DNA of 64,000 bases from Pycnopodia helianthoides (Eukaryota > Echinodermata > Asteroidea > Forcipulatida > Asteriidae): assembly GCA_032158295.1 (NCBI GenBank), contig CM063248.1:21973273-22037272 (forward strand), written 5' to 3'. The position numbers were made by a program, and so were the translations under genes. The notes under the pieces are model-generated. The model worked only from the letters and a program-made list of their open reading frames with translations, was not told the origin of the DNA and ran no database searches. Every line of letters starts with the position of its first letter. Position 1 is the first letter of the stretch. Shown piece after piece: positions 26,201 to 41,200 of the stretch.

Positions 26201-29200
26201 GCATCTCATCTAGCCATGGTTTCTCGGCTTCTTTTTTGCCTTTCAGTCACCTTGTCTCGCGCATTTTTGTGATGGAATTGGCATTAATTATAATGTTGAA
26301 TAAAGCACTGTTAGGGGGATAGTAGAATAGTCAGCTATAGCAGCAGATACATGTAAATGTTGATAGTAATGATGGCTGTGTGTGTAATAAAGATGGCATA
26401 ACAATTACATGGGAATCTATTAGGGTGTAATGGATATGATAAGTTGTCCTTGAAGAAAGAGTAACTTAACGTTTAAAAAACTGCTCCACTTGTTTGTCTT
26501 CTAAAAATTGATGACACTGAATAGCAATCCTCACTAAACATTGTAAAGAAAAAGGTTAGAAATTCACCAAACATATCCTGAAATATATGTTTAAGACTTG
26601 ATTTTTCCACTAAAATTCTCCAATTTAAGTTTTGTGATAAGGATCATTACCAAAAATAATTAAATAAATGAAGAAATAATTTGAATTAAATTATGATTTA
26701 TCTGCATAAATGCTGCTACAGTTGGAGTAACAGTATTACTTTATTGTCATTGTTCCTATGTGTTCCGTACTCCAAAGTGGACGATTGAATTCTTGTGAAG
26801 TATATCCAACTCAACTGTCCTTTTATATCAATCCCATTAAGTGTATTGAGCCAAAGTAGAATGATAAGGTAATGACAGATACACAATAAAACCTTCTCCC
26901 AAGTGTTGACAGTGCCCGGTGACAAAAAAACTGTAAGACTAGGCAACATACACACGTACTGCATGTCCATGGCCCAATAGGCCACAGTAGACCTGGTAAT
27001 ACAAGTATCAATAAGTGTATATATCACTAACGTGCACTGACTAAAGAGCTCTCATCCGTCTTAGTGATTGACCCCGGCTGACATTTTACAGCAAGCCAGC
27101 AGCCCTTAATGAGAAGCGAACAAGCACAGACTCTCTCTCCCTCCCTCTCTTTTTCTCCATCTATGACTATTTTCACCCTTCATCTCAGGGGTGTTTCATC
27201 ACCTTGTTAAATGCGCTGCACCAAGAGCTGCTATAACAGGTCTCAAGTTTGTAGAGTGTGACCCATCCGTAGCAAGCTCACCATCAAGGGAATGTTCTCC
27301 TAACATGCTAAGTGTGCTCCCTTACCCCCCTATGTTGTTGTTATTATTTCCCCCTGTATGCCCCTCCGGGGCTGCGCTGTTCCCACCTGCCGAGGAAGTG
27401 GAAAAGGCCCAGAAATTGGAGTCCTTCCAGCCTAGCGTAGCGCTAGGTGACTGCTATTAAATTACAAGCCCGGTACAGGCATCAAAGCTAGAAGGAATGA
27501 AAGCATTGCGGCTCATCAGGCAAGTAATATTACAATCTCATCCCTAGACTGTGAGTTCCTTCATTCCCACACCACTCATGGCCTTATCAACACTACCCTC
27601 CTCCACTCTGACTGTGTGTTAGTGTGTTTAATGTACCTACTTAGTCTGCCTGTGTATTTTATAAATAAATCAGCTTGCTGTAGAACAACCTAGATTTAAT
27701 AAGCTGTATTTTGTTTTGACAACACCTAGTTATTGTTGACATGCACCCTAGGTATCATTAGATGATGCACTGACAGGGATCTCATCCTAATTAATCTGCA
27801 TGCTGTCCATTAAATGATAGTTAAAATGTTCATGAATTATGTAAACGATCTTGTGGTTGGTCTCTTCTTCAAGGGTTTCAAGTCTGGTTGTCTTGTCTAC
27901 TCAGACTCAAGTTGGTTGAGTTGTAACATGCACAATTTTTTCTGTAATATCACTGCATATCAGTCACGTTATGAGTCTCTTAATAGGTGAAATGTACATA
28001 TGTAAGTGTTTTTCCTCCATGTAGCTTTCGTCTAGAGGGACAATTACCCAACTATTAGAAGGATGCTGTTAATCAGGGTCAAGGGTCAGACCTGTCATTC
28101 ATTATGATTGTCAATACAGTGTATGTTTTGATCTCCAATGCACAACTAGCTAAATTCCTTTGATAAACTTGAAATTCTTGTATGGATTCCAATATAAAGA
28201 TGTAGAGATGATTAAAAGTAGCAGTTAGTGGGAGTGTTTTCATCTTGAACGCTGTATCACTGGTGTAAAGGGATGGAATTTCTTACCCAAATTTAACAAT
28301 TAGATCCTGGACAACTTGGAACAGAAATTACCTATAACACCCCCCCCCCCCCAAAAAAAAAGCACCTAACTTAATTCCTCTTGTTTCATGATGTCAATTT
28401 GAGAATTGTTTAATCCATAGACGATCTCAATTTTATTTTAAAAAAAATAAAGGAATGAATATTTGTCATCTTCTTATGAGCAATTGTTTTGTATGACGGT
28501 GTATTGCGTGATATGACCCATGTTCCAAGATGTGTATTCTCTTCTGTAGCAGACCATATTAAATTCATATCAGCAGCATCTTATTTGCATTTTGGATTAG
28601 GATATTATTTTGTTTGATGCAGTCCAAGTCCTCCTTAACATCAACAATTTACACCCTGCCATCTAAGGATTGTTAAAAGCTACTGACCTTTCCTCACTAG
28701 AATTTAATCTATCTGTCAACACTGTAACTTCAATATATGCCAATGGATGCTTCTGGTTACCATCGGTACAGACATAGTGGAAGAACTGCAATACCACTTT
28801 ATTTCTTAATTTGTTAGAGCTATTTTGAGGACTCTCAAATGTTGTCATCTTACAGGAAACTGTAAGCCGTAAAAGCTGTACTGTCCAGTATCTATGTAAA
28901 GCTGAGATTGTGTTTGCCACTATTCTTTGAATGATCTGAACAAGTCCACAATCTGCACAGTTAGTAAAAATGTTGATGTGTATGATACTATTATATGAAG
29001 CCATGAAAAATAGCCGTAAATGTTGTACGGATGAGTGCGTATTATAAGGTCCGTTGATGTCAGATTTTATTTAGTGATCAATATATCGGAAATTCAATAC
29101 CAATTATACTTGGTATATCGAAATTCGTCACGGCATAAAAAGGTCTTAAAAAATCATTCACAACCCCTGCATGAAAGCACTATGGCATTTTTACTTAGAG

Positions 29201-32200
29201 CAATCATCCTGCAAAAATACAATAACAAAAAAACATTTATACTGTCAAATAATCCTTTCATTCGCCCACAGTAATTCTACAAAACCTACACATTGTGTAG
29301 TGTTTTTTTAAGTAAATGATCTAAAGACAAAAGTTTCTGAGGAACTGTGCGTTGCGGATCATGCTGCTTGGTCTACTGTGCTTAGTGTCCAAGACACAAG
29401 CCTCTGACGAACCATGCTGTACATAGCTTAAGCATGCACACCAGTGACTGCTCATACTGTACATAGCTTAAGCATGCACACCAGTGACAAAATAGTCTTT
29501 GATTCTCATGCGTTTACAATCGTTTTTGCATGTTATCACGTAATGTACTATTGTTTTTTTGCAATTGAGGGCGTATGCTCTCATAATGTTGCATTGTTGT
29601 GGAAGTGCCCACTAGCACTCGATGGTTCTTACCTGTATTGTAGCATGCAAAGTAGCGAGATCTTCCTCCATGCGAATGGTACTGCATTTGTGTGTGTCAC
29701 TCGGCGCGCTTGGGTGAGTTGTGTTGCATTGTTTTTAAATAAATGTAACAAGTAACAGCAAGGTACAAATAAAAAACGGAGATTGGTTTCTTGATAACTT
29801 TCACATTTTCGATATCATTTTTGAATATTGAAATATTAATTTTTTCATATGATTAAAAAAGTTACATCAGCATTAACAATATCAAAATAGTGTGGAGTTT
29901 TTTAGTCATATTGATGGAACTTAGCGCATTAGAATAGACAGGTGGAGTTGTGTGCCAGTTTGTTTAACAGTTGGATTGAAGGTTTCATACTTGACCCAAT
30001 TGGTCCATGAAAAAAGTTATGACTATGAGTTACCTTATTATGATGATCTGGAAATTGAAATTTGATATCATTAAACGTCTGATTTGTATTAAGGCACATA
30101 GTAAACTGTACATATCAGAATACAAAATCTAACAATCGCTCACACTATTGGTACAGGGGAGAAAGCTATCATCAATGAGTGAAATAAAATGCATCCACTA
30201 ATCAAGTTGTATTTCCCAGTGTATAGCGTTGTCAAGGACTTGTGCACCTTATTCAATTATTCATACAGTAGTATAGTGTGCATCTGTACCTCAGTGCAAT
30301 CAGCGCTGTGTATGCCAACAACAAATTTTCACTACATGTTTGCCCATTGTCCAGTCTTAAATGCATCTTAGAGATTATGTGTTTAATACTTTTAGTTAAC
30401 ACCAAAAAAACATGACTTGAGAACTCACTTTAAGCAAAGAAGCCTAAGTTGCCTTTTTTTATAAATGGTTGCTGTTTTCAATATTGAGACTGAAATGTCC
30501 ATTACATGTAAGAAATGACTTGCATAATGTTTACCCCAAAAATTGTTTTTTTTTGTCAAATTATAAATTGCAAGTCAAAAAGAAAATTGGGAAAAAATAA
30601 CATTCAAAGAATGAAGAACAAAAATTAGACATCTTTCAACCACAAATTAAAGACAAAACCATTGAAAGTTGTGTCATTAAGTTTTTGTCAATGACAGTAA
30701 AATTCAAATTTTGTGGAAGGTGTTTCATGCTGCCACTATTTACTGAATACATTAATATATGTCATCAACTCTTCTCTAGAAATAGAACACCTTCAAGCCC
30801 CAAAAACCTGTAATCTAGAACAGTTGAGTTCTAAATGCAATGAAACATATATGTAATGTAATACTGAAAGACCGAATGAGCAAAAGCCAGTCATCCCTCC
30901 CCCTCAAGCCTATGTTACACACAAGGTGACTAATCAGTGAGCTATAGGGAACCAGTTGAAGACAGGGTACCTGGCTGTTGACGTCTGTATCAGTAGTCCC
31001 AGGGATCCTTGATGAGTTATGCGATGATCCAGTGATTTGTAACCAGCGGCTCATTTGTGATATCGATTAATTACTCATCAGTCTGAGTTTCCTGTGTGCC
31101 TTCCTATGTTTTGCCGAGGCATCTTAAGCTTTTCACTAATTTGCCACACGCCTTTAAGGATGGCTGTGCAATTGGGGGAATCCGTATGCATAATCTAGGG
31201 TCTATTGCATAATGAGGCATTTAATATCGATAAATTGCTGATCAATATAAATACTGATCAGCAATTTATCGATATTGAATGGATGGTTGTTGGATTGTCT
31301 CAACAATGTTGCTGCATGTTTACGGATTTGAGAATGCCTTTTGCTTGTTATATAGTTTTTTTGTGTGGATATATAGAATGGTATTAATAACATGTATAAT
31401 GACAATTTGGTGTCAATTTTGTGTGTGTATAGCATTGAGGTTTATACAAAGTGTAATTTATAAGGGGAATTCTTTTGCAATGAAATGATACCTGATTTTG
31501 CCTGAAATATTGTGTTGAATAAACAATGTTTGGCAAATGCAATTTAAGCCCCTTGGATTGATAAGTACCTTTGGTCCTTTGGTCTATAGGAACTGTATTG
31601 CTTAGTGTCTAGCTTTTATGTTGAAATTACGCGGAATAATCATCGTCTTCAATGTCCAATCGATACCAGCTTCCCCCCTTCTCTCTGTCGTTCTTTTCCA
31701 CTCTGATTGCAATTCACTTCTACCCTCCTTTGCCAATTGTGGATCTCTTTTCATGTCACAACTTGCATTCATGTAAAAAGTAGAGAAGAACTGTGGCACC
31801 AACGTCAATTAAAGTTCCCTTTAAAAATCCTCCTGTAGGCTTTGACAAATTAAAGAATGTATTCACATACACTGGTTGTGTCTCGTCATGTCTTGTTAGT
31901 AACCTGGTGTATATGGCCTTTGTTATTTTGTGCATTTTACATGCAAAAATCGATTTGGATCAAGCATTTTCTGTGTTTCTTTTGTGTGACGTACTTGACT
32001 AATTGCCAGTAGATGTTTGTTTTGTGATTTGTTCCAGTCTTTGATATTTGTATTTTTGGAGTTGTTTGTGTGTTCATTATTTCCAGAGAATGTTAACTGA
32101 TGAACTGGAGGCTGCTGCTGATTCAGTCTCTTGTGGCTGATATGTATGATCAATTCTAAATGACCACAACAATTAACAACTTATTTAGTCGTGAAGCTCT

Positions 32201-35200
32201 GTGATAATTTATGCGTTTGCAGTACATGCAGTTGTGGACACTTTGTTGTGTATTATTAAATTGGATATCTCACTTTGTAATAATTGTTAATTTGTTGAAT
32301 AACGGTTTGTATTCACCTGTGTGTAAAATGCACCAGTAATTTTGCACACTCCTATATTTCCATTAGAAAGATAAAGTCAAATGAATGTAATTCTTGTATT
32401 AGCCAAAACATATTCAGCTGAGAAAATGTACTCTTGTACAAATGCAGAGGAAGTAGATTTTACTGAAGTCATTGTAGTCTTGTACATCTTCATCTAAGGT
32501 CTTCTCCATCTAAGGTCTTCTCAATCTATGGTCTTCTCCTTGAGTTGTTCAATATGTATTGCGTCATGACACACAGTACACTTTATTGGCTTCATTTTTA
32601 GCAGTTCTTCTAAAGTGAATAGCACTTATTTCAGATGAAATAGGTTGAATATTAGACTCTTTGGTTCAGGTCTTAGTGGGTCACACCCAATGGATATCAA
32701 AACCTCCTGGATAATAGCCAAATGTTCTACTTCAATTGGGTACCTCTCAAGTCAAAAACTAAACTGACCCAGTATCGCACCGGAAAAGACTAAAGGTGAT
32801 TAAGCCTAAAAGAAAACTGACCCATGTGAACTCATGAGAATATGACTAAGTTTCTACCCCTTTAATTTACCCTGTTTTTCTTTTCAAATGGGTACCTCTC
32901 TAGTCAAAGACTAAACTGACCTTAAAGCCCCAGTATCACACAGGGACAAGGGTAAAGGTGATTAAGACTTTAAAAAACATCCATATGACCTTGTAAGGTT
33001 AGGAATGTATTTCTACCCCTTTAATTTTCCAAGTTCTGTGTCACTCTCCCCCCTCTCTCTCTGTCTCTCTCTAGAAATCTAATCCCTCAATAGTACAGGG
33101 CTACCTTAATTCACATGGCTGGGGCTAAATTGGTTTCCCTTAGGGTTTAGTTGGTAGCTCACTGCTCACTCATATTGAATCTGACATGTAATTTCATTGA
33201 GGTACCTACTACATGTACTACAGGTGTTGGCCCTTAACACCTAGGGTACATGGTGGCAATAATACCTCTGTATGTGTATGTGGGTGGCCCTGATAGGACA
33301 AGTTGTGATCAAAGGAGGGTTCTTGTAACTCTAAATATTGATGTAACTTGTCCAGTTCAACTTCCTTGATGCAGTGATTAGTGAATGGTAAAAATCCACC
33401 TGTCTAAAAAATCAATCTGATGTTCCCTATACTGTGGCTAAACTACCTAACCTGCAAAGAGTGGATTCCTCAATTAAAATAACTTTATTGAAGGCATACA
33501 TTTAGTAATCACATCTGGGGACAATCACAAAATGAAACAACCTTTCTTTATAAAACCACCAACAATTGTGACCAAGTCTTACACTTACAAATTTATGTCC
33601 TGGAATCACATTTATGTTTATCTTTTATGATAAACAAGAAATACGCTCAACCATTGTCAATTTTTCCTTTAACCTAATAATGGTGTGTTTCTCTCAATTT
33701 AAATTAGAAATTTATGTACTTGAGTGTACTTGTTTTTATTGAGTTAATAATAATAGAACTTGAGTTTCTTAGACTCTTTTGCCAGGTTATGGTTTAGAAA
33801 TAAAGTAAGATGTCCTCCTTTATTTGATGCTGTAATTGGTTTATGTACTTGTGATTGCCTGAGGGTCTGTACCTCCTTCACCCTGGCCCTTTTCATTTGT
33901 TGAATCTGCGACTGATTTAGTACATGAATTAGTTAGAGACGCCACATCAATCAGTGCATCTACAGAACTGGCATTTCTCAGAATCACAGGAAATCCGTTT
34001 ATGAAATGGATGTTGTTGCTACTGCTTGCTCTCACCTCTCAAAAGGTAGACACACATCATGATGTAGGGACATGGCCACACTCTGCACCTGTTTGTAATA
34101 TTACCATGGGTGACATTTTGTACTGTTCTGTATCCTCCCATGAACCAACAAACACTTTCACCAAGTCAACCATCTTCTCATTTTGCAAATATTTGCCCTG
34201 TGTTTTGGATGGTTATATTAAAACTTGAAGTGGCCTTAAGTTATATTTTGAAACATATAAATGTTATGTTCAAAACATTTTAATAGACCTATTTTCTGCT
34301 TTTTTGTATCCTGACAAAATATTTTTAGAAATAGCTGTTTGAATATTATTGTTGTTTTTGACCCTAAACCAATTTGTGACAAGCACAATCCACAGGCTAC
34401 TTTATTGGAATTTGAACCCATGACCCCTGCTTTCTAGTGCAGATGTCTCAACCGCACCACTATCTGTATTATAGTGAATGAATGAGTGATTTTGAGTGAA
34501 TCTTGTCATTGTAGTTAATTATACAGTGCAATCTTGGGTTAGATATCTGATCTCAGATACCTCATCTTAATCACATCATATCAGGTAGAAAAATAGAACT
34601 ATAGGAACATACATACCAGTGGTTCATATGACTCATTCTGTATGGGTGAAGGTCACATGCACTTACAAATGGTGATGTTCTAATGAATAATGTGACAATC
34701 CTGAGGTTGAAGAAGGCTGGGGTTAAAGGGAAATGAGTGAGGATAGAATAACATGGAAGTGGTCTGGACTTGTTCCAATATTTAGTCCTTTTTAGATGAA
34801 ATAGCTTGAATTGAAGGGAGGTCTTCATAAGTATTACTAGTTACAAAAGAACATCAATAGCAGAATAGTTCTATTCCAAAATAGATAGTATTATATACCG
34901 CACACTCAGATCCTTGCCATTTGGTTGGTGGAACATGCGTCACATGTCATCCTTTTTTTTGCCATGTATACTACCAAGACGCTCCCAAATTTAATATAGG
35001 AGTCCTATGGGGATAATTATAGGACGCTCAGTTGCTTGTTTCGGATGCTTCGCAGTATTGTTTCCAAAACATTTATTGCCTGTTTGTACAAATGAGGGAA
35101 GGTTGTGTCACAGCAGATAAGGTTGGTGTCTACAAAGTTCAAATGACAAGGATCTATTTGTGAGTTTAAAAGTAAAACAAATATTAAATGCATTTCATCA

Positions 35201-38200
35201 TGCATTGTCGCAGAATAGTCCAGATTTCACCTCCTGATTATATTCTTTGACACACATAAGCATCCAATGTTTGTTAAACACTTGATTGGATAATAAAGTG
35301 TAATGTAGTGGTTTACATGACGCTTTAATTGGTGGAGACTATGTCTTGTTACATAACATTGTGGTTTGATTGACTGAAGATATGATACTAAAACCCTGAC
35401 ATTTGACTAACAATAATTGTGCATTATGATTACATACATGTGCGTATTTCGTTGGCAGTATATCCCATTACATCAGGCGTCAGTTGGTTTGACCTTTGAC
35501 CCTAAATGAAGTGTAGACTTGTTGACTAGTTGAATAGGAATGAAGTGTATACTACTACTAATGGTTGAATTGAAAGCATGACTTATGTCTTATGATGAAC
35601 ATGAAGAAGTTAGTTATCTTGAATCTCAACAGCTGAGATGATGAGTGAGTCTGCTGCCTTGGTGTAGAAGCAGGGATATGTACATTTGCATGAGTTACTG
35701 GAATCAACATTTGTTATATTTTTTTTATTGTATGATAGTAAATGTACTTAGCCATAGGATATTCAGCACAGCACGTAGAAAGGACATTATTAGTTAGCAA
35801 TGAAGATGAGGGGGTCTAGACCCACATCATTGTGAATCACTTTGCTCTCCTGGCTGCATATTTAGTCATTGCAGTATGATCGCCTGGGGTCCGTAACTCA
35901 GGCATCTATCTCGCCTACATGTCAGACAGAATATGTTACATTCTTCCTGTTAGAGTACAACACTCTACAGACCCCCTTTCCCCCCTAGGGTGAAACATCA
36001 AAAAGGTTGACCAACTTGATAGAGCTGGGATGTGATTGTGAATCATAACTGACTTTACATCTACTAGTACTAGGTCATTCACTCACTCCTCTAAACTCTT
36101 CTTTTCTGATCTCAGGGTGTACTTTATGTCACCTCAAAGTATTTCCAATTGACAATTTGTAAGTTGATTTTCTTTTAAATTGTGTGTCCTCATCATCTAT
36201 GGCTAGTAGGTTCTTGTGAATGAACATGTGTAACTTAGTAATACGGAATAGTAATGTATACAAATAATGACTATTTATGAGTGCAATGGTGAGAAAATTT
36301 TCATGAGATGAAAGATGGAATATTCATTCAATGAGGTGAAACTGAGTTGAATGAAAGATTCTATCCTTCAACAGTGAAAATATTATCTGAATTGCAAGAA
36401 TGCAAAACATTCATTGCTTGTTTTTTATAACATCCAAGTAATTCTTAGTCATTTGGAGGAAAATTTATCAATAAAATATACAAGATTGTGTTTCGGCATC
36501 CACTACTAGGACATGCTGTGTATAATGCGTGCACAAGAGTGGTTGGGTCTAGCATGCAATAGTAAAAAAGAATGGGACAAAAAATGCAGGATGAATAGTA
36601 TAAAAATGCATGCTGAAAGACAGAGGCCATGTATTAGTTTGAAAAACAAATGCCTGTGACCGACAATACTTTAATCAAATGACAAGGACCTACTTTGGTG
36701 TTATATAGTAAGGGAATAGAGAATGGGCAACAAGGTCTTAAACGGCCACTTCAAACCGTCATGGTTGTGGCGGTACGATAAAGGCCAAGTCAAAAACAAG
36801 GTCCTTTAATCACATGGTGACTACCGTTTAAGACTGCGTCACCACTCATGCGTTCCCATTCATAAATACCTTTCGATTAGAAACATCCAAAAACCTTTAA
36901 AAGTTGAGAATAAATCTAACAGTTCAGCTCAGGTCACCTCAACTTTGCATTGAATTTCTATCCATGTTAAGTACTCCGTAGCTCCTCCCACAATTTTTGA
37001 ACTTGTACACTGAAGTTTCAAACTATCGCACACAAGTTTCAAACCTGCGTGAGCCAAATATGCGACTTACCAACTTAAATCGGGCCATGTAATTTGTGAC
37101 TCAATTTCCTCAGGCCATGTTTAAACACAGTCACCAGGTTTATACCACACATTTAAACATGGCCACGTGATCTCCTCTTGATCAATCAGAACGGATAAAC
37201 TGTCCCAGGTATTTAGGAATACAAGATACAACCATGGCAAGATTGAATGAGATTAGGAGGAAGGAGTGTGGAAGGGAAAGGAGGATGATCAAATGAGATA
37301 TTGCGATGCATGTAGTGAGGGCAGGAACCACACTAGGTCCTAAAGATAAATACTATGTGAACAACCCTATGCTTCTAGCAACTGCTCTCTCCCATGTACG
37401 ATTGTTTTTTATAATTGTTTGTGATCAAGAGTTGAGTGGAGCTAGGCATGATGACATTTTCATCATTGTTTGGGCCACTTTTCGGGGTCAATGTGAAATA
37501 ACATCACTCTGTAAACATGATGTATGGAGAGGAATGAAACTTCAATTTTGACATGGGACCAACAGTGCATGTAGCCAGCTAAATTTTACTTTATTCCAGT
37601 TGACATAGTTTTACAACCATTAAATGTTCAGACAAACAGTTCTGCAGACTGAAGAAAATAAACAAGTGAGATAGTTGACATAGCTGTAGGGTAGCTTAGA
37701 GGTCCATATCTCTATGGTAAGAGGCAGTGTTAACGCCCAGCAATGTCAAACATTCTTGAAGTCAGTACTTGGCAAAAGGTAACATTCCGCTACATGAATT
37801 TATGCGTCAATGTTTCTTTTAGAATGAGGAAGTGCACTCAAGGTGACTAAACTCAGACACTCAATGTTTGTTCTCGATGAGTGACAACAATCAGCATTTA
37901 TGTGTAGCTTGAAGGATTCTTGACAGGTTTTGCATTTCAGATGATAGTGTTATGGTTCATTTTAAAGAGAAGATCTAATACAACTTTTAATAACCCAAAA
38001 GTTTGAAACATTTGAATCTTTCAGACACTAGAACATTTCATAGATGAGTCTTTGGGAAACACCCATGTCACAAAATCTCGATCTAGTAGACTATAGTAAT
38101 TACAGACCTGTCTTGACATTCAATTTGACCATGTATGGCCAACACTTGAACATATGTTGTTGTGATCGCTGCTCACATTTCATTGTCTAGGTGTGATAGA

Positions 38201-41200
38201 CATAAGTTAATCAAGTTGTCTGGACTATCCCCAGCATCTTACCCCTACAGCCGTCCCTGTACTGAGTAGCCCTTAGTTCCTTTATTTGACCCATAAGGAG
38301 CCCTTGTATTTCTCAAGGAGATAGCCACTTGTTGTGACTCTTGGTTTTCCTCCATACAATTCATTTAGAGTCTCAGACTCTTCATGTGTCAGACATTATT
38401 ACAGATATTGAATGTGATTGACATTGATGACTGTGTTTAATTCAGTCCTTCCTTATGCAAAATAGTTTATGAATGTGTGATGGCCAAACATGTGGCTTTA
38501 GACTAGTAGTACATGTACATGTATTGCAGATTGTTCAACAACATTTTTGTAGCACTTCCAAAATCTAGCCTCATGTCTTTTACTAAATTGATCACTTCAA
38601 CTTTACCCTTTCTTTTGTTCTATGCATCAGTGATTTTTCCCCGCACAATCTACTGATCATTTAAAGCACAATTGTGCCAAATTGAAAAAAATATATATAA
38701 TAACATTATTTGTACGCGTATGATAATTACGTCATAGTTTACCATCTGGAGGAAAGATGATTATACCCTCCCTAGCCCAACACCTCCCCACAGTACACCC
38801 TTCACCCAATTAACAATGACTTGCCCCAGATTCTCTGCCCTAGATCATTCTCCCTGGGGCTGTTTCTAATGTCTCTCAAACCCTGTGCTGCTACTGCTGG
38901 GCTGTGTGTATGTAGGAAGAAGATACTTGTACTTGGACTGATCAGCTAACAAGAGCGCCTTACCTACAGCAGGAAATGGCTGCTTTCAATCAGGTGTCCA
39001 GTATAACCCCGCTAGGCAGCCAGCTAGGCAAGCAAGCAGGCATCAGGCATTCAGGCGCTAGATGGGACTGACTGTGTCATGTATGGCTTTAGCAGGTTAA
39101 TGAATTGGCCACCTTGACAATTGGGTAGCAGTTTCAATCTGCTGGGATGGTCTTATGGAGAAGAGGTGTGGAGGATGAGTGGTGATTGCTACTCCATCAG
39201 TGTCGGATAATGCACTGGCCTTAATGGTCTTAGAAACAGAGAGAGTGAGATGCTAAAGATGCAAGGGAGATAAATGGCGATTGCGTTAGTATTCAGAAAT
39301 GATATCAAGTCTATGTGAGAAGTGACTGGTAAATTTATGTATAAATGACACCTGCTTAGTAGTAGACCTACTCATAGTTCATTGCAAGGTCAACAGTCAA
39401 AACATTTAAGTTATTAGCCATTCCTGAACCTGTTTTCATGGATCTTCTGTTTAGTGGATCAACTGCATGGGGTCGGTATTTGACCCAAAATAATTTACAA
39501 ACAATTATTCAGTGAAGTGATTGACTATACATGTAACAATCAAAGAAACTGACAACTTTGAAGTTCAACAGTATGTTGTTGATAAAATACTGAAGAAAAC
39601 GTCGTTTTTGTGAATGTTGCTAGGCATGCTATGATGGTGATATGACATCCCACGTTCTTGTTTACATACAGGACATACTATAGTACTTTCCACTCCCACA
39701 CAAAGTTAACAAATGGTGTTTTTGTCCTGCCCCTTTTGTGATCGCACTCTCGGACTAATCGATAATCTCATAATCATCACCTGCCTTCACTCAACGCCCT
39801 GCACAACATTAGAAGAATTTATTAGAAAAAATTGATCCTGATGAGTGCACGTGTCTGAGGGCAGCCACATGTTTGTGCGGTCATTATTGAAGCCATTTGA
39901 GTTTGGTAGCCTGCCCTGAATTAATATTAATAAAGGGGGACAGGATTAGTTCTTTTACAGTGTCTGAGCTTGACAGATGAACCTAGTTATTATATATTGC
40001 CTGTGGATATCTTTCTGAATTGTAAACGTGGTTGTGTCATTAGTAAGTTTTCAAAATTTTATTTAACTTGTCATTAATAATTCACTGTATTCATAAAGAG
40101 CTCAGTGGACAATTTACTTAAAGCAATTATAAATCGCATTTGCATACAAACAGTTCTGAAATAACTTTGATTTTTAGGTTTGATATTTTTTGACATACTA
40201 GCCATGGTACAAATTTGGAATTCAAATGGAAAACATTTATATAGAAACTAACCTGTTAACAAATTCCTTTATTTCATTTTGAGATTGTGTTTGACGTCAT
40301 ACCTTGCTAGCTTGTGGAAACAGACCTTGCCTATATCACTGTTGTTATCTTTTTAATTCATGCATAGTGCATTATGTCCAGTTGTCAGGGTTGGTGAAAA
40401 CATCATGCACGCACCAACAGTTTCTGACCCATGCAGGCACAGTACAGTAGCGCTGCCACACTGAATACAAAGTAATAGGAATTGTGTATTTGGTTATTTT
40501 CACTGGGGTAGAGTAGGTTGGATTCTTGTGCTGTTTGGTATGCAGAGAGCATTGATTGTTATTTTTTCATCAAAATGTCACTGTGCATGTAATTTCATGT
40601 AATTTAAATCAGAAGTGCAGTGACCTAAAGTCTGTATACAAGAATATTTATGTTTTGAGATTCGATTGACTCAGTGTAATGATGCAGATAATGACGAGAA
40701 TACCTATTATTTGTGATTGTTGGTCAAGCTTCGAGTGAATCATATGCACATAATTCTGTGTGATTATTGAAAATATTGTACTACTTTTTGATGTAATTTA
40801 TTGTTTAACTTTTTCAAATTTGTTCTCAGACAGTTTACGTGTATCTTGGTTGGTTACTAATAGTAATTTAGTAATGGAACATCACATGAGGGTTTGGTGT
40901 TCATTCCTGTAGGTTTAGGTGAATGTTAGTAGGTTTTGTGTATTTTGGAATTGAAGATAACAAATTACTTGCCAATTAAAGCTTTGGGATATATATTTCT
41001 TACATTCTATCTATAAACATCTTACTAATTAAATAAAGGAAAAATTAATTTCAATAAAATTCAAAAGAAGAGGGGATAAAAATTCAGTCTCATGCTTGGT
41101 CACTGATGCAATTTAATTTGATATTTGTTTGTCTTACTCAAGCGTATACCTTTTCTTGTTATTTTTTGTATGGAAGACAGTACAACCCATTGAGAATTAG

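Noticed and set aside
27191..27460. 89-codon proline/serine-rich frame after a CATCTCAG acceptor-like site
   Set aside because: No donor in a compatible phase and no resemblance to the AFF region expected at this point.
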